DNA of 64,000 bases from Vibrio splendidus (GTDB lineage Bacteria; Pseudomonadota; Gammaproteobacteria; Enterobacterales; Vibrionaceae): positions 992,001 to 1,056,000 of the forward strand of contig NZ_AP025509.1 in NCBI RefSeq assembly GCF_024347615.1, given 5' to 3'. This document shows, piece by piece, positions 44,227 to 53,150 of this stretch (positions are counted from its first letter, which is position 1; each line of letters opens with the position of its first letter). The notes under the pieces were generated by a model that made no database searches, had not been told where the DNA came from, and worked only from the letters and a program-made list of their open reading frames with translations. Both the position numbers and the translations under genes were made by a program.

Positions 44227-44252
44227 GGCGCTAATTATTAGCGCCTTTTTTG
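44225..44252 (+). terminator. Terminator of rnb
   Basis: AAAGGCGCTAAT pairs with ATTAGCGCCTTT, followed by T residues. It overlaps the end of the repeat tract by two bases. Confidence 0.9.
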
Positions 44253-44329
44253 TAAATGTCTCATGCTTAAACAATACTTAAAAAAAATAATCAATAAGCA
44301 ATCAGTTTACAACGTCAAAGAAGCGCACT

Positions 44330-45133
44330 ATGTCATCAATCACAGTTACTCAATTCAGAAATTTCATTCCCAGGAAACGGGAACGTTACCCCGCCTCTAA
44401 AAACGGTATTTTCATCGTTTCTAAAGGCAGTATTTCTTTCGTGCTACCTGATGGGACTGAAGCCTCATTGCAAGCCGGAGATTTTACTCTTTACAATTCT
44501 GGTCAGATTAAAGACATCACCGTTGACACTGAGAATGGCGAATTCAGCGCAACCTGTGTAGATTTTGATTTGGCTATTTTTCAGAAATTCATTAATCAGT
44601 TTAGCGACCTAGAACCCACTCGAGTCCCAGATAAATACATTAAGTTTAATCAAACTGATACCGAAATCTGCCAATTGAAAGAACTCATCATGTCGCTCGT
44701 TCATTCATCGACTCAGAATGACTACGCACTCACTCAATTGGGTTTAGGTTTGCTCTCTCTAATGGTCGAGCAGCACCCTGCTCTGTTAGTTATTATTGCC
44801 CGAGCGTCAAGGTTAACCGTGACGCAAAAGGTCATTCATTACATTGAACAGAACATTGAAAATAATATCTCACTCGATACCCTAGCCAGCTATATGGGGA
44901 TGTCACCAGCCACACTTAAGCGCCGTTTATCAGCCGAAGACCTTTCCTTTTCAAATCTATTAAAGATAAAGCGAATTGCCCACGCAGCGACACAGCTCAG
45001 AACATCGAATAAATCTATTACTCAAATCGCTTATGAATCTGGATTTAAAAGCGCGGCACACTTCAGTACAGCCTTTAAAACCTATCATGGCAAGACTCCA
45101 AAAGACTTCCGCTCTTTGGTTGCACAGTCTTAG
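44330..45133 (+). CDS. AraC-family transcriptional regulator
   Basis: A 267-residue protein. The N-terminal half is a small cupin-like sensor (NGIFIVSKGSISFVLPDGTEASLQAGDFTLYNSG). The C-terminal 100 residues form the double HTH: VIHYIEQNIENNISLDTLASYMGMSPATLKRRLSAEDLSFSNLLKIKRIAHAATQL and IAYESGFKSAAHFSTAFKTYHGKTPKDFR. The design resembles GadX/UreR-type regulators. The effector and targets are unknown. The ribosome-binding site is weak. No gene lies divergent, so local targets are not evident. Confidence 0.87.
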   Translation: MSSITVTQFRNFIPRKRERYPASKNGIFIVSKGSISFVLPDGTEASLQAGDFTLYNSGQIKDITVDTENGEFSATCVDFDLAIFQKFINQFSDLEPTRVPDKYIKFNQTDTEICQLKELIMSLVHSSTQNDYALTQLGLGLLSLMVEQHPALLVIIARASRLTVTQKVIHYIEQNIENNISLDTLASYMGMSPATLKRRLSAEDLSFSNLLKIKRIAHAATQLRTSNKSITQIAYESGFKSAAHFSTAFKTYHGKTPKDFRSLVAQS

Positions 45134-45240
45134 AAAGTACAGGTGCAGGTAAAAGTATAAATCTGAAATGTGTTGGTGGGAATGTACGAAGGTCGTTCGT
45201 TTTTGGTATCAAACCACCAGCGAACGCCTAAGTAAAATGG

Positions 45241-45603
45241 TCACGACCAGAAGTAAGATTTAGGGTCTTTTTCTATTTCAGCCAAAATAGCATCAAGATC
45301 CTTGGATTGAGGAAGGTAAGGGTAAGGTCCCCAATTTACAGAGTCGGTTTCCGCATTATCTTCAAGTGGCACCATCACCAACCAGCAAGATAACGACTCA
45401 TCAAAGGTAACGCAGGCGATCTCGTTGGTATAATCACTATGAGATGAGTCGAGTAGATAATGCGCCTGAGAAAACAGCACACCACCTTCACACTCTTCAT
45501 AAAGGGATTTGCCTAGCTCTACAGGTAAACTACGATTTCGTGAAGTACAGAGCCTCTCAGCTCCAATTAAAAGACGATTCAGTTCTATATGAATAACGGA
45601 CAT
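45241..45603 (-). CDS. Hypothetical soluble protein
   Basis: A 120-residue protein with no recognised domain, signal peptide or membrane segment. The middle (EIACVTFDESLSCWLVMVPLEDN) and the end (LDAILAEIEKDPKSYFWS) look like a folded alpha/beta protein. AAGGGG lies 4 nt before the ATG. The leader contains an 8-bp inverted repeat at 45632-45656. Confidence 0.65.
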   Translation of the reverse strand: MSVIHIELNRLLIGAERLCTSRNRSLPVELGKSLYEECEGGVLFSQAHYLLDSSHSDYTNEIACVTFDESLSCWLVMVPLEDNAETDSVNWGPYPYLPQSKDLDAILAEIEKDPKSYFWS

Positions 45604-45631
45604 AACACCCCTTGTAACTTCATAGAAACTT

Positions 45632-45656
45632 CTAAGTAGTGAATTCCTCTACTTAG
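45632..45656 (-). promoter_or_regulatory. Inverted repeat in the leader of the 45241-45603 gene
   Basis: CTAAGTAG (45632-45639) pairs with CTACTTAG (45649-45656) around a 9-nt loop, about 30 bp upstream of the start codon. It could be an operator or an mRNA hairpin. Confidence 0.45.
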
Positions 45657-45912
45657 CTTAGGACTCAACGATCATTTTAGCGAACAAGTGCAAACAAAAT
45701 ACCCGCCCTGCTCCCAGAAACGAATCCTTCTTCAGTAAACACATTCTAAAAGGGTAAAGCCGTCTAAATTTCATTAACCAGTGCCATTTTGGCAGCCAGA
45801 CTGTCTTTCACTCACCAGATTAACTGCTATAACGTATCCGTATAGAATTTCACAAAAGTGTCATATAACCGACCTATCATAGCCAACAAATGTTATTAAC
45901 TAGGAGTTGTTT

Positions 45913-46728
45913 ATGTTACGAGTCGCGCTTGCCTCTCTTTTATCCTTAGCCCTGTCTTCTCAAGCTGCTTTAGCACAAGAAACCACTATTTCGGGCTCCA
46001 CTTCAGTATCACGAGTGATGGATGTATTAGCTGAGGAGTACAACAAGACTCACCCTGATAACTATATTGCGGTTCAGGGCATCGGTTCTACAGCGGGTAT
46101 TACCATGGTTAACAAAGGTGTCTCTGATATCGGTATGAGCTCGCGTTATTTAACCGACCGCGAACAGGACGAGAAGTTGAAGGTGTTTCCAATTGCCTTT
46201 GACGGCCTAGCTGTCGTAACTAACCGCTCGAACGCTGTAAGCAACGTTACACGTGAGCAGCTGTTCGATATCTACAAAGGCAAAATTACGAACTGGAAAG
46301 CCGTGGGTGGTGCGGATCAGCCTATCGCAGTTGTAACTCGCGAAGCGTCTTCTGGTTCACGCTATAGCTTCGAAAGCTTGCTTGGTTTAACGAAAATCAT
46401 TAATGACCGTCTAGTGTCTGACATCAACCCAAATAACCTGGTTGTAAGCAGCAACAGCATGGTTAAAACGATTGTTAACCATAACCCACACGCGATTGGA
46501 TTTATCTCTGTTGGTTCTATCGACCGTTCGATTAAGGCCATTACCTTTGAAGGCGTAGAGCCAACATCTAAGAACATTGCTAACCACAGCTATGAATTGG
46601 CTCGCCCATTCTTGTTGCTACACAAAACTGAATCAGTTTCTGACGAGAGCAAAGATTTCATCAAGTTCGTGAAGTCAAAGCAAGGGCAAGATCTTATCGA
46701 AGAGTACGGCTACACACGTATTAAGTAG
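45913..46728 (+). CDS. PstS-like periplasmic phosphate-binding protein
   Basis: A 271-residue protein with a signal peptide (LASLLSLALSSQAALAQE, cut after LA at about residue 21). The PBP-like fold has TTISGSTSVSRVMDVLAEEYNKTHP near the start, with the SGSTSV phosphate loop, then VSDIGMSSRYLTDRE, FDGLAVVTNRSN, IVGKITNW-like IYKGKITNWKAVGG, and VTREASSGSRYSFESLLG with the RxxSSGSR loop. It binds phosphate for uptake or sensing. No pstCAB genes adjoin, so it is an orphan. TAGGAG lies 7 nt before the ATG. A weak TGTCAT-type Pho-box half-site is near 45858. Its stop lies in a 19-nt tandem repeat. Confidence 0.88.
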   Translation: MLRVALASLLSLALSSQAALAQETTISGSTSVSRVMDVLAEEYNKTHPDNYIAVQGIGSTAGITMVNKGVSDIGMSSRYLTDREQDEKLKVFPIAFDGLAVVTNRSNAVSNVTREQLFDIYKGKITNWKAVGGADQPIAVVTREASSGSRYSFESLLGLTKIINDRLVSDINPNNLVVSSNSMVKTIVNHNPHAIGFISVGSIDRSIKAITFEGVEPTSKNIANHSYELARPFLLLHKTESVSDESKDFIKFVKSKQGQDLIEEYGYTRIK

Positions 46729-46825
46729 CTTACTGCGTCTAAACTAACTAACCGCGTATTAATTAGCAAAACACGCATTAAGTAATTACACACGTACTAA
46801 ATAGCGACATACACATTAAGTCAGC
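46712..46825 (+). repeat. 19-nt tandem repeat (6 copies) spanning the pstS-like stop codon
   Basis: Six units exactly 19 nt apart start at 46712, 46731, 46750, 46769, 46788 and 46807. Unit 1 is ACACACGTATTAAGTAGCT and includes the last codons and the TAG. Others include AACCGCGTATTAATTAGCA, AAACACGCATTAAGTAATT and ACACACGTACTAAATAGCG. Units differ at several positions but the register never slips. 19 is not a multiple of three. Confidence 0.93.
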
Positions 46826-46885
46826 AAAATGCTTTTCGTGATGTTGTTACCAACGCTAGAGATGTCGATTTGATATGGCACAAAC

Positions 46886-46919
46886 AAAAAGAGAGAGCCT
46901 TAAGCTCTCTCTTTTTTTG
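46886..46919 (+). terminator. Terminator of the pstS-like gene
   Basis: AAAAAGAGAGAGCTTAAG-type stem, AGAGAGAGCTT with AAGCTCTCTCT, is followed by seven T residues. It may serve the convergent MaoC gene too. Confidence 0.85.
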
Positions 46920-46963
46920 AATCTATAATCTTCGCTTAAAAGCAGTTCCACTTATAAAAAGCT

Positions 46964-47650
46964 CTAGAAGTGAAGTTGGATCACTGAAACGATCACAGCG
47001 CCAGGACGACGAATACCTTCGATTTCTACGCGAATTTCGCGTTCAATCTCTAGGCCTTTCTTAATTGGCGTTACTTTTGTTAGCGTACTTTTAGCACGAA
47101 CGTTACTGCCCGATTTGACAGGATATGGGAAACGTACTTGGTTAAGACCAATGTTTACAACCATCTTCGCTGTTGGGAATTGAGACTTATCAGGATCAAC
47201 ACTGTCAGTCAGTCTAGGAAGCAGAGACAAAGTCAAAAAGCCATGTGCGATGGTTGTTTTGAACGGAGAATCTGTTTCAGCCTTAGAAGGTTCAGTATGG
47301 ATCCATTGCATATCTTCAGTAACAAGGCCGAACTGGTTAATACGATCTTGACTAACATTGATCCAGTCGCCAGTATGAATAACTTCACCGATCTGCTGAT
47401 TAAGCTCATCAAACACAAGCTGTGCTTCTCGCGTTAATACGAGCGGCTGTTCTATTGGCATCTCTGGTGCATCTTCATTTACAGCTGGTTTGTGGTGATC
47501 ACGAACCCAAGCAAAGAAATGGCTATTTTGCGTACGATTCAGAAAGTCACCCCAGTAATCTCTAAGAGCTGGAGACATCCATTGCATAAACTCTGAGTGT
47601 TGCGAAGACACGCTATCGCCTCGGTGTTTAAATAAATCAATGACTTTCAT
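46964..47650 (-). CDS. MaoC-like (R)-specific enoyl-CoA hydratase
   Basis: A 228-residue protein. An N-terminal 75 residues (MKVIDLFKHRGDSVSSQH and on) have no clear domain. The C-terminal 150 are a hot-dog MaoC domain: GEVIHTGDWINVSQDRINQFGLVTEDMQWIHTEPSKAETDSPFKTTIAHGFLTLSLL. The Asp and His of the hydratase-2 motif are present (EDMQWIH), so it should hydrate trans-2-enoyl-CoA to (R)-3-hydroxyacyl-CoA. PhaJ homologues supply PHA synthesis. GAGG lies 5 nt before ATG 47650; an upstream in-frame start at 47668 is less likely. No PHA genes are seen nearby. Confidence 0.85.
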   Translation of the reverse strand: MKVIDLFKHRGDSVSSQHSEFMQWMSPALRDYWGDFLNRTQNSHFFAWVRDHHKPAVNEDAPEMPIEQPLVLTREAQLVFDELNQQIGEVIHTGDWINVSQDRINQFGLVTEDMQWIHTEPSKAETDSPFKTTIAHGFLTLSLLPRLTDSVDPDKSQFPTAKMVVNIGLNQVRFPYPVKSGSNVRAKSTLTKVTPIKKGLEIEREIRVEIEGIRRPGAVIVSVIQLHF

Positions 47651-47887
47651 AAGAACCTCAATGCACAAAAAATTTCAATATAACTAGGTAATTTTGAAAC
47701 ACTTCACACTATTGTGCAAATGTTTTCGAGCATACACTCGTTAGCTGAACACTGTTATTTCTATATTAAACAGACACTTAATAATAAAACATCATTTTAT
47801 TACAAAACCCAAATTAGAGTGTTAGCTCCATCACAAAACGAACATTTGATTATATAAATAGCGTTTTTATTCACAAGCGGAATAAAA

Positions 47888-47912
47888 AAGGCTTAGCGTA
47901 ATGCTAAGCCTT
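47888..47912 (-). terminator. Terminator of the RND operon
   Basis: AAGGCTTAGC pairs with GCTAAGCCTT around a 5-nt loop, followed on the minus strand by six T residues. It is about 70 nt beyond the pump stop, after the repeat tract. Confidence 0.88.
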
Positions 47913-47920
47913 AGTTTTTA

Positions 47921-47984
47921 CAAGGATTTAAACCTGCAAGGGATTAGCCTTGCAAGGCGTTAATCTGACCGGAGTTAAGTCTCC
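47921..47984 (-). repeat. 16-nt tandem repeat after the RND pump stop codon
   Basis: Four exact-length units on the plus strand: CAAGGATTTAAACCTG (47921), CAAGGGATTAGCCTTG (47937), CAAGGCGTTAATCTGA (47953) and CCGGAGTTAAGTCTCC (47969). The tract touches the stop codon (47984-47986). Every unit keeps a central TTA. Confidence 0.8.
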
Positions 47985-50900
47985 TATTCGTCATCAAGTG
48001 GAATCAACTTAGTCGTGCCACCGTGTGCCTTCTCACGCTTACGTTGCACGAATGCATAGAAGCCTGGGATTAGGAACGTACCCGCTAACAACACACATAG
48101 CAGACCGCCGATCAGTGAAATACCCAACGAGTTCTGGCTCACGTGACCTGCGCCCGCTGCAAAGATAAGCGGGAAGATACCTAAGATGAACGACCAAGAG
48201 GTCATGTTCACAGCACGGAAACGCAGCGTACCGCCCTTCACTGCCGCATCTTCAATTGATGCGTCTTTCTCTTCACGCTCCACTTTTGCGAACTCTACAA
48301 TCAAGATTGCGTTCTTCGCGGCCAAGGCTATCAAGAGAACCAAACCAATTTGCGCATAGAGGTTCAACGGTGTGCCTGTTAGATTCAACGCTAAGAAGGA
48401 GCCTAAGGTTGCAACCGGTACCACTAAGATAATCGCTATCGGTATTGTCCAACTCTCGTATTGAGCCACCATAAACAGGTAGATGAAGATCAGAGCCAGT
48501 GCAAAAGCAAAGATCGCTTGGTTGCCTGCCAATACTTCTTGGTAGGCCATGCCTGTCCATTCGTACTGATAACCCTGAGGTAAGACTTCAGCGGCTACAC
48601 GTTCCATTGCAGCAATCGCATCACCACTTGAGTAACCCGGCGCTGGTTGGCCTTGAATCACTGCACTGCGGTACATGTTGTAACGCCATGCGACATCTGG
48701 TTCGAAGATCTGGTCGTAAGTCACCAATGTACTGAGCGGGATCATCTCGCCATTAGACGAGCGCACGTGGAATCGTTGGAGATCATCCATGCTGCTACGG
48801 TGTTCACTGTCAGCTTGCATGGTCACGCGGAAGTTCTTACCAAACATGGTGAAATCGTTCACGTACAGAGAACCTAGGTTACCTTGTAGTGTTTGGAAGA
48901 TTTCCGACAACGGAATACCAAGTTGCTGCGCTTTCTCACGGTCGATATCGACATAGTAGTGAGGAACGTTGGCACGGAAAGTACTGAACGTATGTGAAAT
49001 CTCAGGCTGTTTGTTCGCCTCAGCAATCACGTCATTCATTACCATCGCCAGATCAGTACGACTACGACCTAATGTATCTTCTAGAACAAATTCGAAACCA
49101 GAAGCAGCACCCATACCCGGAACTGCTGGAGGTCCCATTGCAAACACAATAGCTTGAGGCAGTTCTGTGGCCGCTCGACCATTAATACGTTGTGAGATAG
49201 CTTGTGCGGAATGTTGACCATCCAGTGCGTTACGCATATCCCAATCATGCAGTTTGATAAATAGCGACGCGCCATTCGAAGCAGAAGCGCCTGTCATGAA
49301 TGCGTAGCCGTTTACCAGTGTCACACCATCAACACCCGGCTCTTGCTCAACCATCTCTAGCAACTGCTCAGTCACATCTTCTGTACGAGACAGTGATGCC
49401 GCATCAGGAAGCTGGACGTTAACCAACAAAATACCTTTATCTTCTTGAGGTACAAACGCCGTTGACGTCGTTTTCGCGAAGTAAGTAACCGCTGCTAGTG
49501 CCACAACAAAGAAGGTAAACAGCAGAACACCTTTTTTCACAAGGAAGCCCGCGATTTGGCCGTATTTGTTAGTAACAGACTCTAAGCCACGGTTGAACGC
49601 TTGGTACCAACGAGCTGTGTTGCCACCGCCCTGCTTTAGAACCAGTGAACACAATGCTGGTGACAGCGTTAGAGCATTAATAGAAGAGATAACAACAGCG
49701 ATACAAATAGTCAGAGCAAACTGACGATACATGATGCCAGTAATACCCGGCAACATCGCCACAGGGATAAACACGGCAAGAAGTACCAGTGTTGATGTAA
49801 CGATAGGACCCGTTACTTCTTTCATCGCGATCAGTGTTGCTTTACGCGGTGAAATCGTTGGGTCTTTGGCCATCGTCGTATCGACGTTTTCGATAACCAA
49901 GATCGCATCATCTACCACGATACCAATCGCCAATATCAAACCAAACAGGGTTACCGTGTTGATGGTAAATCCTGTCATCTGCATGACGGCAAAGGTACCA
50001 ATCAACGACACCGGAATCGCAACCACAGGAATCAAGGTTGCACGCGCACTACCTAAGAACAGGTACGTCACCGCAATAACCAGCAAGATAGCTTCGATTA
50101 GCGTTTTCACTACGCCCTTAATCGACTCTGCAACAAAGACTGTGGTGTCATAACTCGCCTCGTAAGCAACACCTTCAGGGAAGTTAGTACTTAGATTGTC
50201 GAGCATCGCCATGACCGCTTTACCACTTTCCAACGCGTTTGCGTCTGACTGAAGTGACAGCGTTACGATTGAAGCGTCTTGTCCTCGGTATTTACCATTG
50301 CCATCGTAGAATTTTTTACCTAACTCAACGCGTGCAATGTCTTTTAAGTAAACGGTGGAACCATCTTGATTTGCACGAAGTACAACATTTTCAAACTCAT
50401 CAGCCGTTTCTAAGCGGCCTTTTGTCACCAAGTTGAACTGTACTTCTTGTGGATTGGCGTATGGTGCGGCACCAATACGACCGGCAGCGACTTGAACATT
50501 TTGTTCAGCCAATGCGCCATACACATCAGATGTTGTTAAGTTCAGGTTAGCCATTTTCTCTGGGTCTAACCAAACGCGCATCGAATACTCACCGCCGCCC
50601 AACACGTTTACTTCACTAATACCCGACACACGTGCCAGTTGGTCTTTAATGTTTAAGTTTACGTAGTTGATCAGGAACTGGTCGTCATACTCACCATTTG
50701 GAGAGTAAAAGTTCAATACCATCAAAAGGTCAGGTGAACGTTTCTTAACCGTTACGCCAACCATTCTAACTTCTTGTGGAAGCTTCGATTCGATTTGGGC
50801 GACTCGGTTCTGAACGTTGACCTGAGCCATATCAGCATCAGTACCGACATCAAAGGTCACATTAAGGCTGTATGAACCGTCGTTAGCACTTTTAGAAGAC

Positions 50901-51136
50901 ATGTAGATCATATCTTCTACGCCATTCACCGACGTCTCTATGGGGTCAGCTATCGCCTGTTCCACCACTTCAGCACTGGCACCCGTGTAGAATGCCGATA
51001 CACTGACCGATGGTGGGCTAATTTTTGGATATTCTGCCACTGGTAAGATAGCGAGAGAGATCGCACCCGCCAGCGTTAATATTATGGATATGACAAGGGC
51101 AAACTTAGGCCTTTGAATAAAGAAACGACTTAACAT
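47984..51136 (-). CDS. RND efflux pump inner-membrane transporter (AcrB/HAE1 type)
   Basis: A 1050-residue proton-driven pump. It starts in helix 1 ([42 protein letters not shown]). The proton-relay acids are in [20 protein letters not shown] near residue 408, and the matching Lys is in [17 protein letters not shown] near 945. Two large periplasmic porter domains lie between helices 1-2 and 7-8. It is the last gene of a two-gene operon, following its membrane-fusion protein by 11 nt. It should export drugs, bile salts or similar amphiphiles through a TolC-type channel encoded elsewhere. No TetR repressor gene adjoins, so local control is not evident. Confidence 0.95.
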   Translation of the reverse strand: MLSRFFIQRPKFALVISIILTLAGAISLAILPVAEYPKISPPSVSVSAFYTGASAEVVEQAIADPIETSVNGVEDMIYMSSKSANDGSYSLNVTFDVGTDADMAQVNVQNRVAQIESKLPQEVRMVGVTVKKRSPDLLMVLNFYSPNGEYDDQFLINYVNLNIKDQLARVSGISEVNVLGGGEYSMRVWLDPEKMANLNLTTSDVYGALAEQNVQVAAGRIGAAPYANPQEVQFNLVTKGRLETADEFENVVLRANQDGSTVYLKDIARVELGKKFYDGNGKYRGQDASIVTLSLQSDANALESGKAVMAMLDNLSTNFPEGVAYEASYDTTVFVAESIKGVVKTLIEAILLVIAVTYLFLGSARATLIPVVAIPVSLIGTFAVMQMTGFTINTVTLFGLILAIGIVVDDAILVIENVDTTMAKDPTISPRKATLIAMKEVTGPIVTSTLVLLAVFIPVAMLPGITGIMYRQFALTICIAVVISSINALTLSPALCSLVLKQGGGNTARWYQAFNRGLESVTNKYGQIAGFLVKKGVLLFTFFVVALAAVTYFAKTTSTAFVPQEDKGILLVNVQLPDAASLSRTEDVTEQLLEMVEQEPGVDGVTLVNGYAFMTGASASNGASLFIKLHDWDMRNALDGQHSAQAISQRINGRAATELPQAIVFAMGPPAVPGMGAASGFEFVLEDTLGRSRTDLAMVMNDVIAEANKQPEISHTFSTFRANVPHYYVDIDREKAQQLGIPLSEIFQTLQGNLGSLYVNDFTMFGKNFRVTMQADSEHRSSMDDLQRFHVRSSNGEMIPLSTLVTYDQIFEPDVAWRYNMYRSAVIQGQPAPGYSSGDAIAAMERVAAEVLPQGYQYEWTGMAYQEVLAGNQAIFAFALALIFIYLFMVAQYESWTIPIAIILVVPVATLGSFLALNLTGTPLNLYAQIGLVLLIALAAKNAILIVEFAKVEREEKDASIEDAAVKGGTLRFRAVNMTSWSFILGIFPLIFAAGAGHVSQNSLGISLIGGLLCVLLAGTFLIPGFYAFVQRKREKAHGGTTKLIPLDDE

Positions 51137-51147
51137 AAATAGCCCCC

Positions 51148-52284
51148 TTACTCAGCTTGTTCAGCAGAAGCTTGAATACGAACGGACATACCATTACGTA
51201 CACGCTGTAGGCCTTGAGTGATCACCGCGTCGTCTTTCTCTAATCCAGATTGAACAATCACGCCACCTTCAACTTGTCGCCCCATCTCAATATTTCTACG
51301 CTCAGCGACTGGTGCAGCTTCGCCTTCAACCAGTACCATTACAAAGTCACCTTCTAGGTCGGTTTGAACTGCACGGCGCGGAATAGTCACAACATCAATA
51401 GGTTGTTTCTCACGCAGATCAACACGAACGTGTTGACCAGGAAGCAGTTGCTGATTCGGGTTATCGGCAATCGCACGCATCGCGATCGTACCTGTATTGA
51501 GGTTGATACGGTTGCCCAAGAAATCAAGCTGACCTAGATGTTCAAACGCTTCACCATTCTCAAGTATGATCTGAACTTCAACCCCAGCAGAGTCGCTGCT
51601 GCCGTCGCCTTCAATGCGATCCATCCCTAACTCAATACGCTCACGCTCACTGATGCTGAACGACGCATGGATTGGGTCTAGGCTAACCAACGTAGTTAAT
51701 ACACCTGAAGACGGCGAAACCAGATCACCAGTACTCACTTTGGTGTCGCTGATTCTTCCAGAAAAAGGCGCGGTAATTTGGGTATGAGAAAGCTGAACAT
51801 TGGCTGCGTTTAACTGAGCATGGCTAGCTTCAAGTTGCGCTTGAGAGCCTAATAAGTTTGCCGTCAACGCATCGAATTCCGATTGAGAAATGCTGCCCTT
51901 CGGGAGAAGGTTTTTACCACGGTTAAAATCAAGTTCGGCTTTTTTAAGGTTCGCATTCGCTTGAGCAACAGAGGCTTTTGCACTTGCAACTTCAGCTTCA
52001 AACGAAGATGGCTCGATTGAGTAAAGCAATTGACCCTTTTCGACCATTTGACCTTCATTGAAATGACGGCTTTGTAGATAGCCTGAAACCTGCGCGGTGA
52101 TAGCCGTGTCTTCAACGGCTTCAATACGACCGATGTACGACTTACTTTGCTGGTGAGAAACAACGCTAACATCCTGTACAGCTACGAGAGGTAGAGGCGC
52201 TTGCTTGGCATTTTGAGCATCTTGCCCACACCCAGCAAGAATAAGAGAGCTTGCAAGAGCCGTAAGGATCAACTTTTTACGCAT
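51148..52284 (-). CDS. RND efflux periplasmic adaptor (membrane-fusion) lipoprotein
   Basis: A 378-residue AcrA-like adaptor. The lipobox LILAGC puts the lipidated Cys at about residue 19. The barrel-sandwich half-motif reads [36 protein letters not shown] near residue 60; a coiled-coil hairpin spans about 95-155 ([27 protein letters not shown]). The second lipoyl half is [22 protein letters not shown] near 165. It bridges the pump and the outer-membrane channel. I chose ATG 52284 because it directly precedes the signal peptide; the frame continues to 52347 with non-signal residues. Confidence 0.93.
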   Translation of the reverse strand: MRKKLILTALASSLILAGCGQDAQNAKQAPLPLVAVQDVSVVSHQQSKSYIGRIEAVEDTAITAQVSGYLQSRHFNEGQMVEKGQLLYSIEPSSFEAEVASAKASVAQANANLKKAELDFNRGKNLLPKGSISQSEFDALTANLLGSQAQLEASHAQLNAANVQLSHTQITAPFSGRISDTKVSTGDLVSPSSGVLTTLVSLDPIHASFSISERERIELGMDRIEGDGSSDSAGVEVQIILENGEAFEHLGQLDFLGNRINLNTGTIAMRAIADNPNQQLLPGQHVRVDLREKQPIDVVTIPRRAVQTDLEGDFVMVLVEGEAAPVAERRNIEMGRQVEGGVIVQSGLEKDDAVITQGLQRVRNGMSVRIQASAEQAE

Positions 52285-52543
52285 GGTTATACCGTCACTT
52301 ATTAGTATTTGAACAGCATAAAATTTACGTAACACACTCGTCACCATTGTCCGAGGAATATCAATTATAACTAGCCAAAGTGTATCAATATGTTAATTGA
52401 AACCAAGTGCTTATAAAGTATTTACAAACGCGTTACAATTCCTAAGTAAATCAACCTCTCAGCTTTTGTTCTCTATGGATATTGTCTAACATAATGTATG
52501 GTCAGACAGATAAGCATTCACATTTAATTGTTAAGGAATTCTC

Positions 52544-52987
52544 ATGATTTCAAAATGGGCTAAGCGTTTCTATCAAATGGCGGAATTGGTCGGTTCTTGG
52601 AGTAAAGATCCTTCAACTCAAGTCGGCGCCGTAATCACTAAGCACAACCGTATTGTTTCCGTTGGTTTTAATGGCTACCCACATGGCGTGTCTGATAGTG
52701 CGGATACTGATGACAGAGAAATGAAGTACCTCAAGACGCTTCACGCTGAAGAAAATGCAATCTTGTTTGCTAAACGTGATTTAGACAGTTGTGAAGTTTG
52801 GGTAACTCACTTCCCTTGTCCGAACTGTGCAGCAAAAATCATCCAAACTGGGATTTCAGCGGTACATTGCCCAGAGCAAAGTGAAGACTTCCTTTCTCGT
52901 TGGGGAGATAAGATCAAGATAAGCCAAGATATGTTTGAGCAAGCAGGTGTGGAAGTAGACTGGTTACCACTCGCTGACCTGAACTAA
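52544..52987 (+). CDS. dCMP/cytidine deaminase family zinc enzyme
   Basis: A 147-residue member of the dCMP-deaminase group (ComEB/T4 type). Zinc ligands are in LKTLHAEENAILFA (His and catalytic Glu, near residue 67) and HFPCPNCAAKII (two Cys, near 88). GAVITKHNRIVSVGFNGYPHGVSD is the preceding substrate-binding strand. It should convert dCMP to dUMP for thymidylate synthesis. In proteobacteria that use dCTP deaminase this would be an additional route. An AAGGA site lies 6-7 nt before the ATG. Confidence 0.88.
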   Translation: MISKWAKRFYQMAELVGSWSKDPSTQVGAVITKHNRIVSVGFNGYPHGVSDSADTDDREMKYLKTLHAEENAILFAKRDLDSCEVWVTHFPCPNCAAKIIQTGISAVHCPEQSEDFLSRWGDKIKISQDMFEQAGVEVDWLPLADLN

Positions 52988-53012
52988 TATCGAAGCCGAA
53001 TTTCAGATTTAG

Positions 53013-53048
53013 AAAAGCCGAGAGTCGATCTTATCGCTCTCGGCTTTC
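53013..53048 (+). terminator. Terminator of the dCMP deaminase gene
   Basis: AAAGCCGAGAG pairs with CTCTCGGCTTT around a loop of about 12 nt, followed by CTTTTA. Confidence 0.85.
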
Positions 53049-53099
53049 TTTTACTTTCAGAGCCTTACGTTTCGTAACATGAAATGCGTAAACAACATA

Positions 53100-53150
53100 A
53101 AGCGTTAGTTAGGATTAAGCGTTAATTGGGGTCAAACGCTAGTTGGAAAG
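53100..53150 (-). repeat. 17-nt tandem repeat spanning the MscS-type stop codon
   Basis: Three units, each exactly 17 nt, on the plus strand: AAGCGTTAGTTAGGATT (53100), AAGCGTTAATTGGGGTC (53117) and AAACGCTAGTTGGAAAG (53134). The gene's TGA (53132-53134) lies across the junction of units two and three. A fourth, very diverged unit may precede 53100. Confidence 0.82.

Noticed and set aside
45855..45885. Pho box upstream of the pstS-like gene
   Set aside because: Only one good TGTCAT half-site is present; the expected second copy 11 bp on matches at 3 of 6 positions, so I mention it only as weak.
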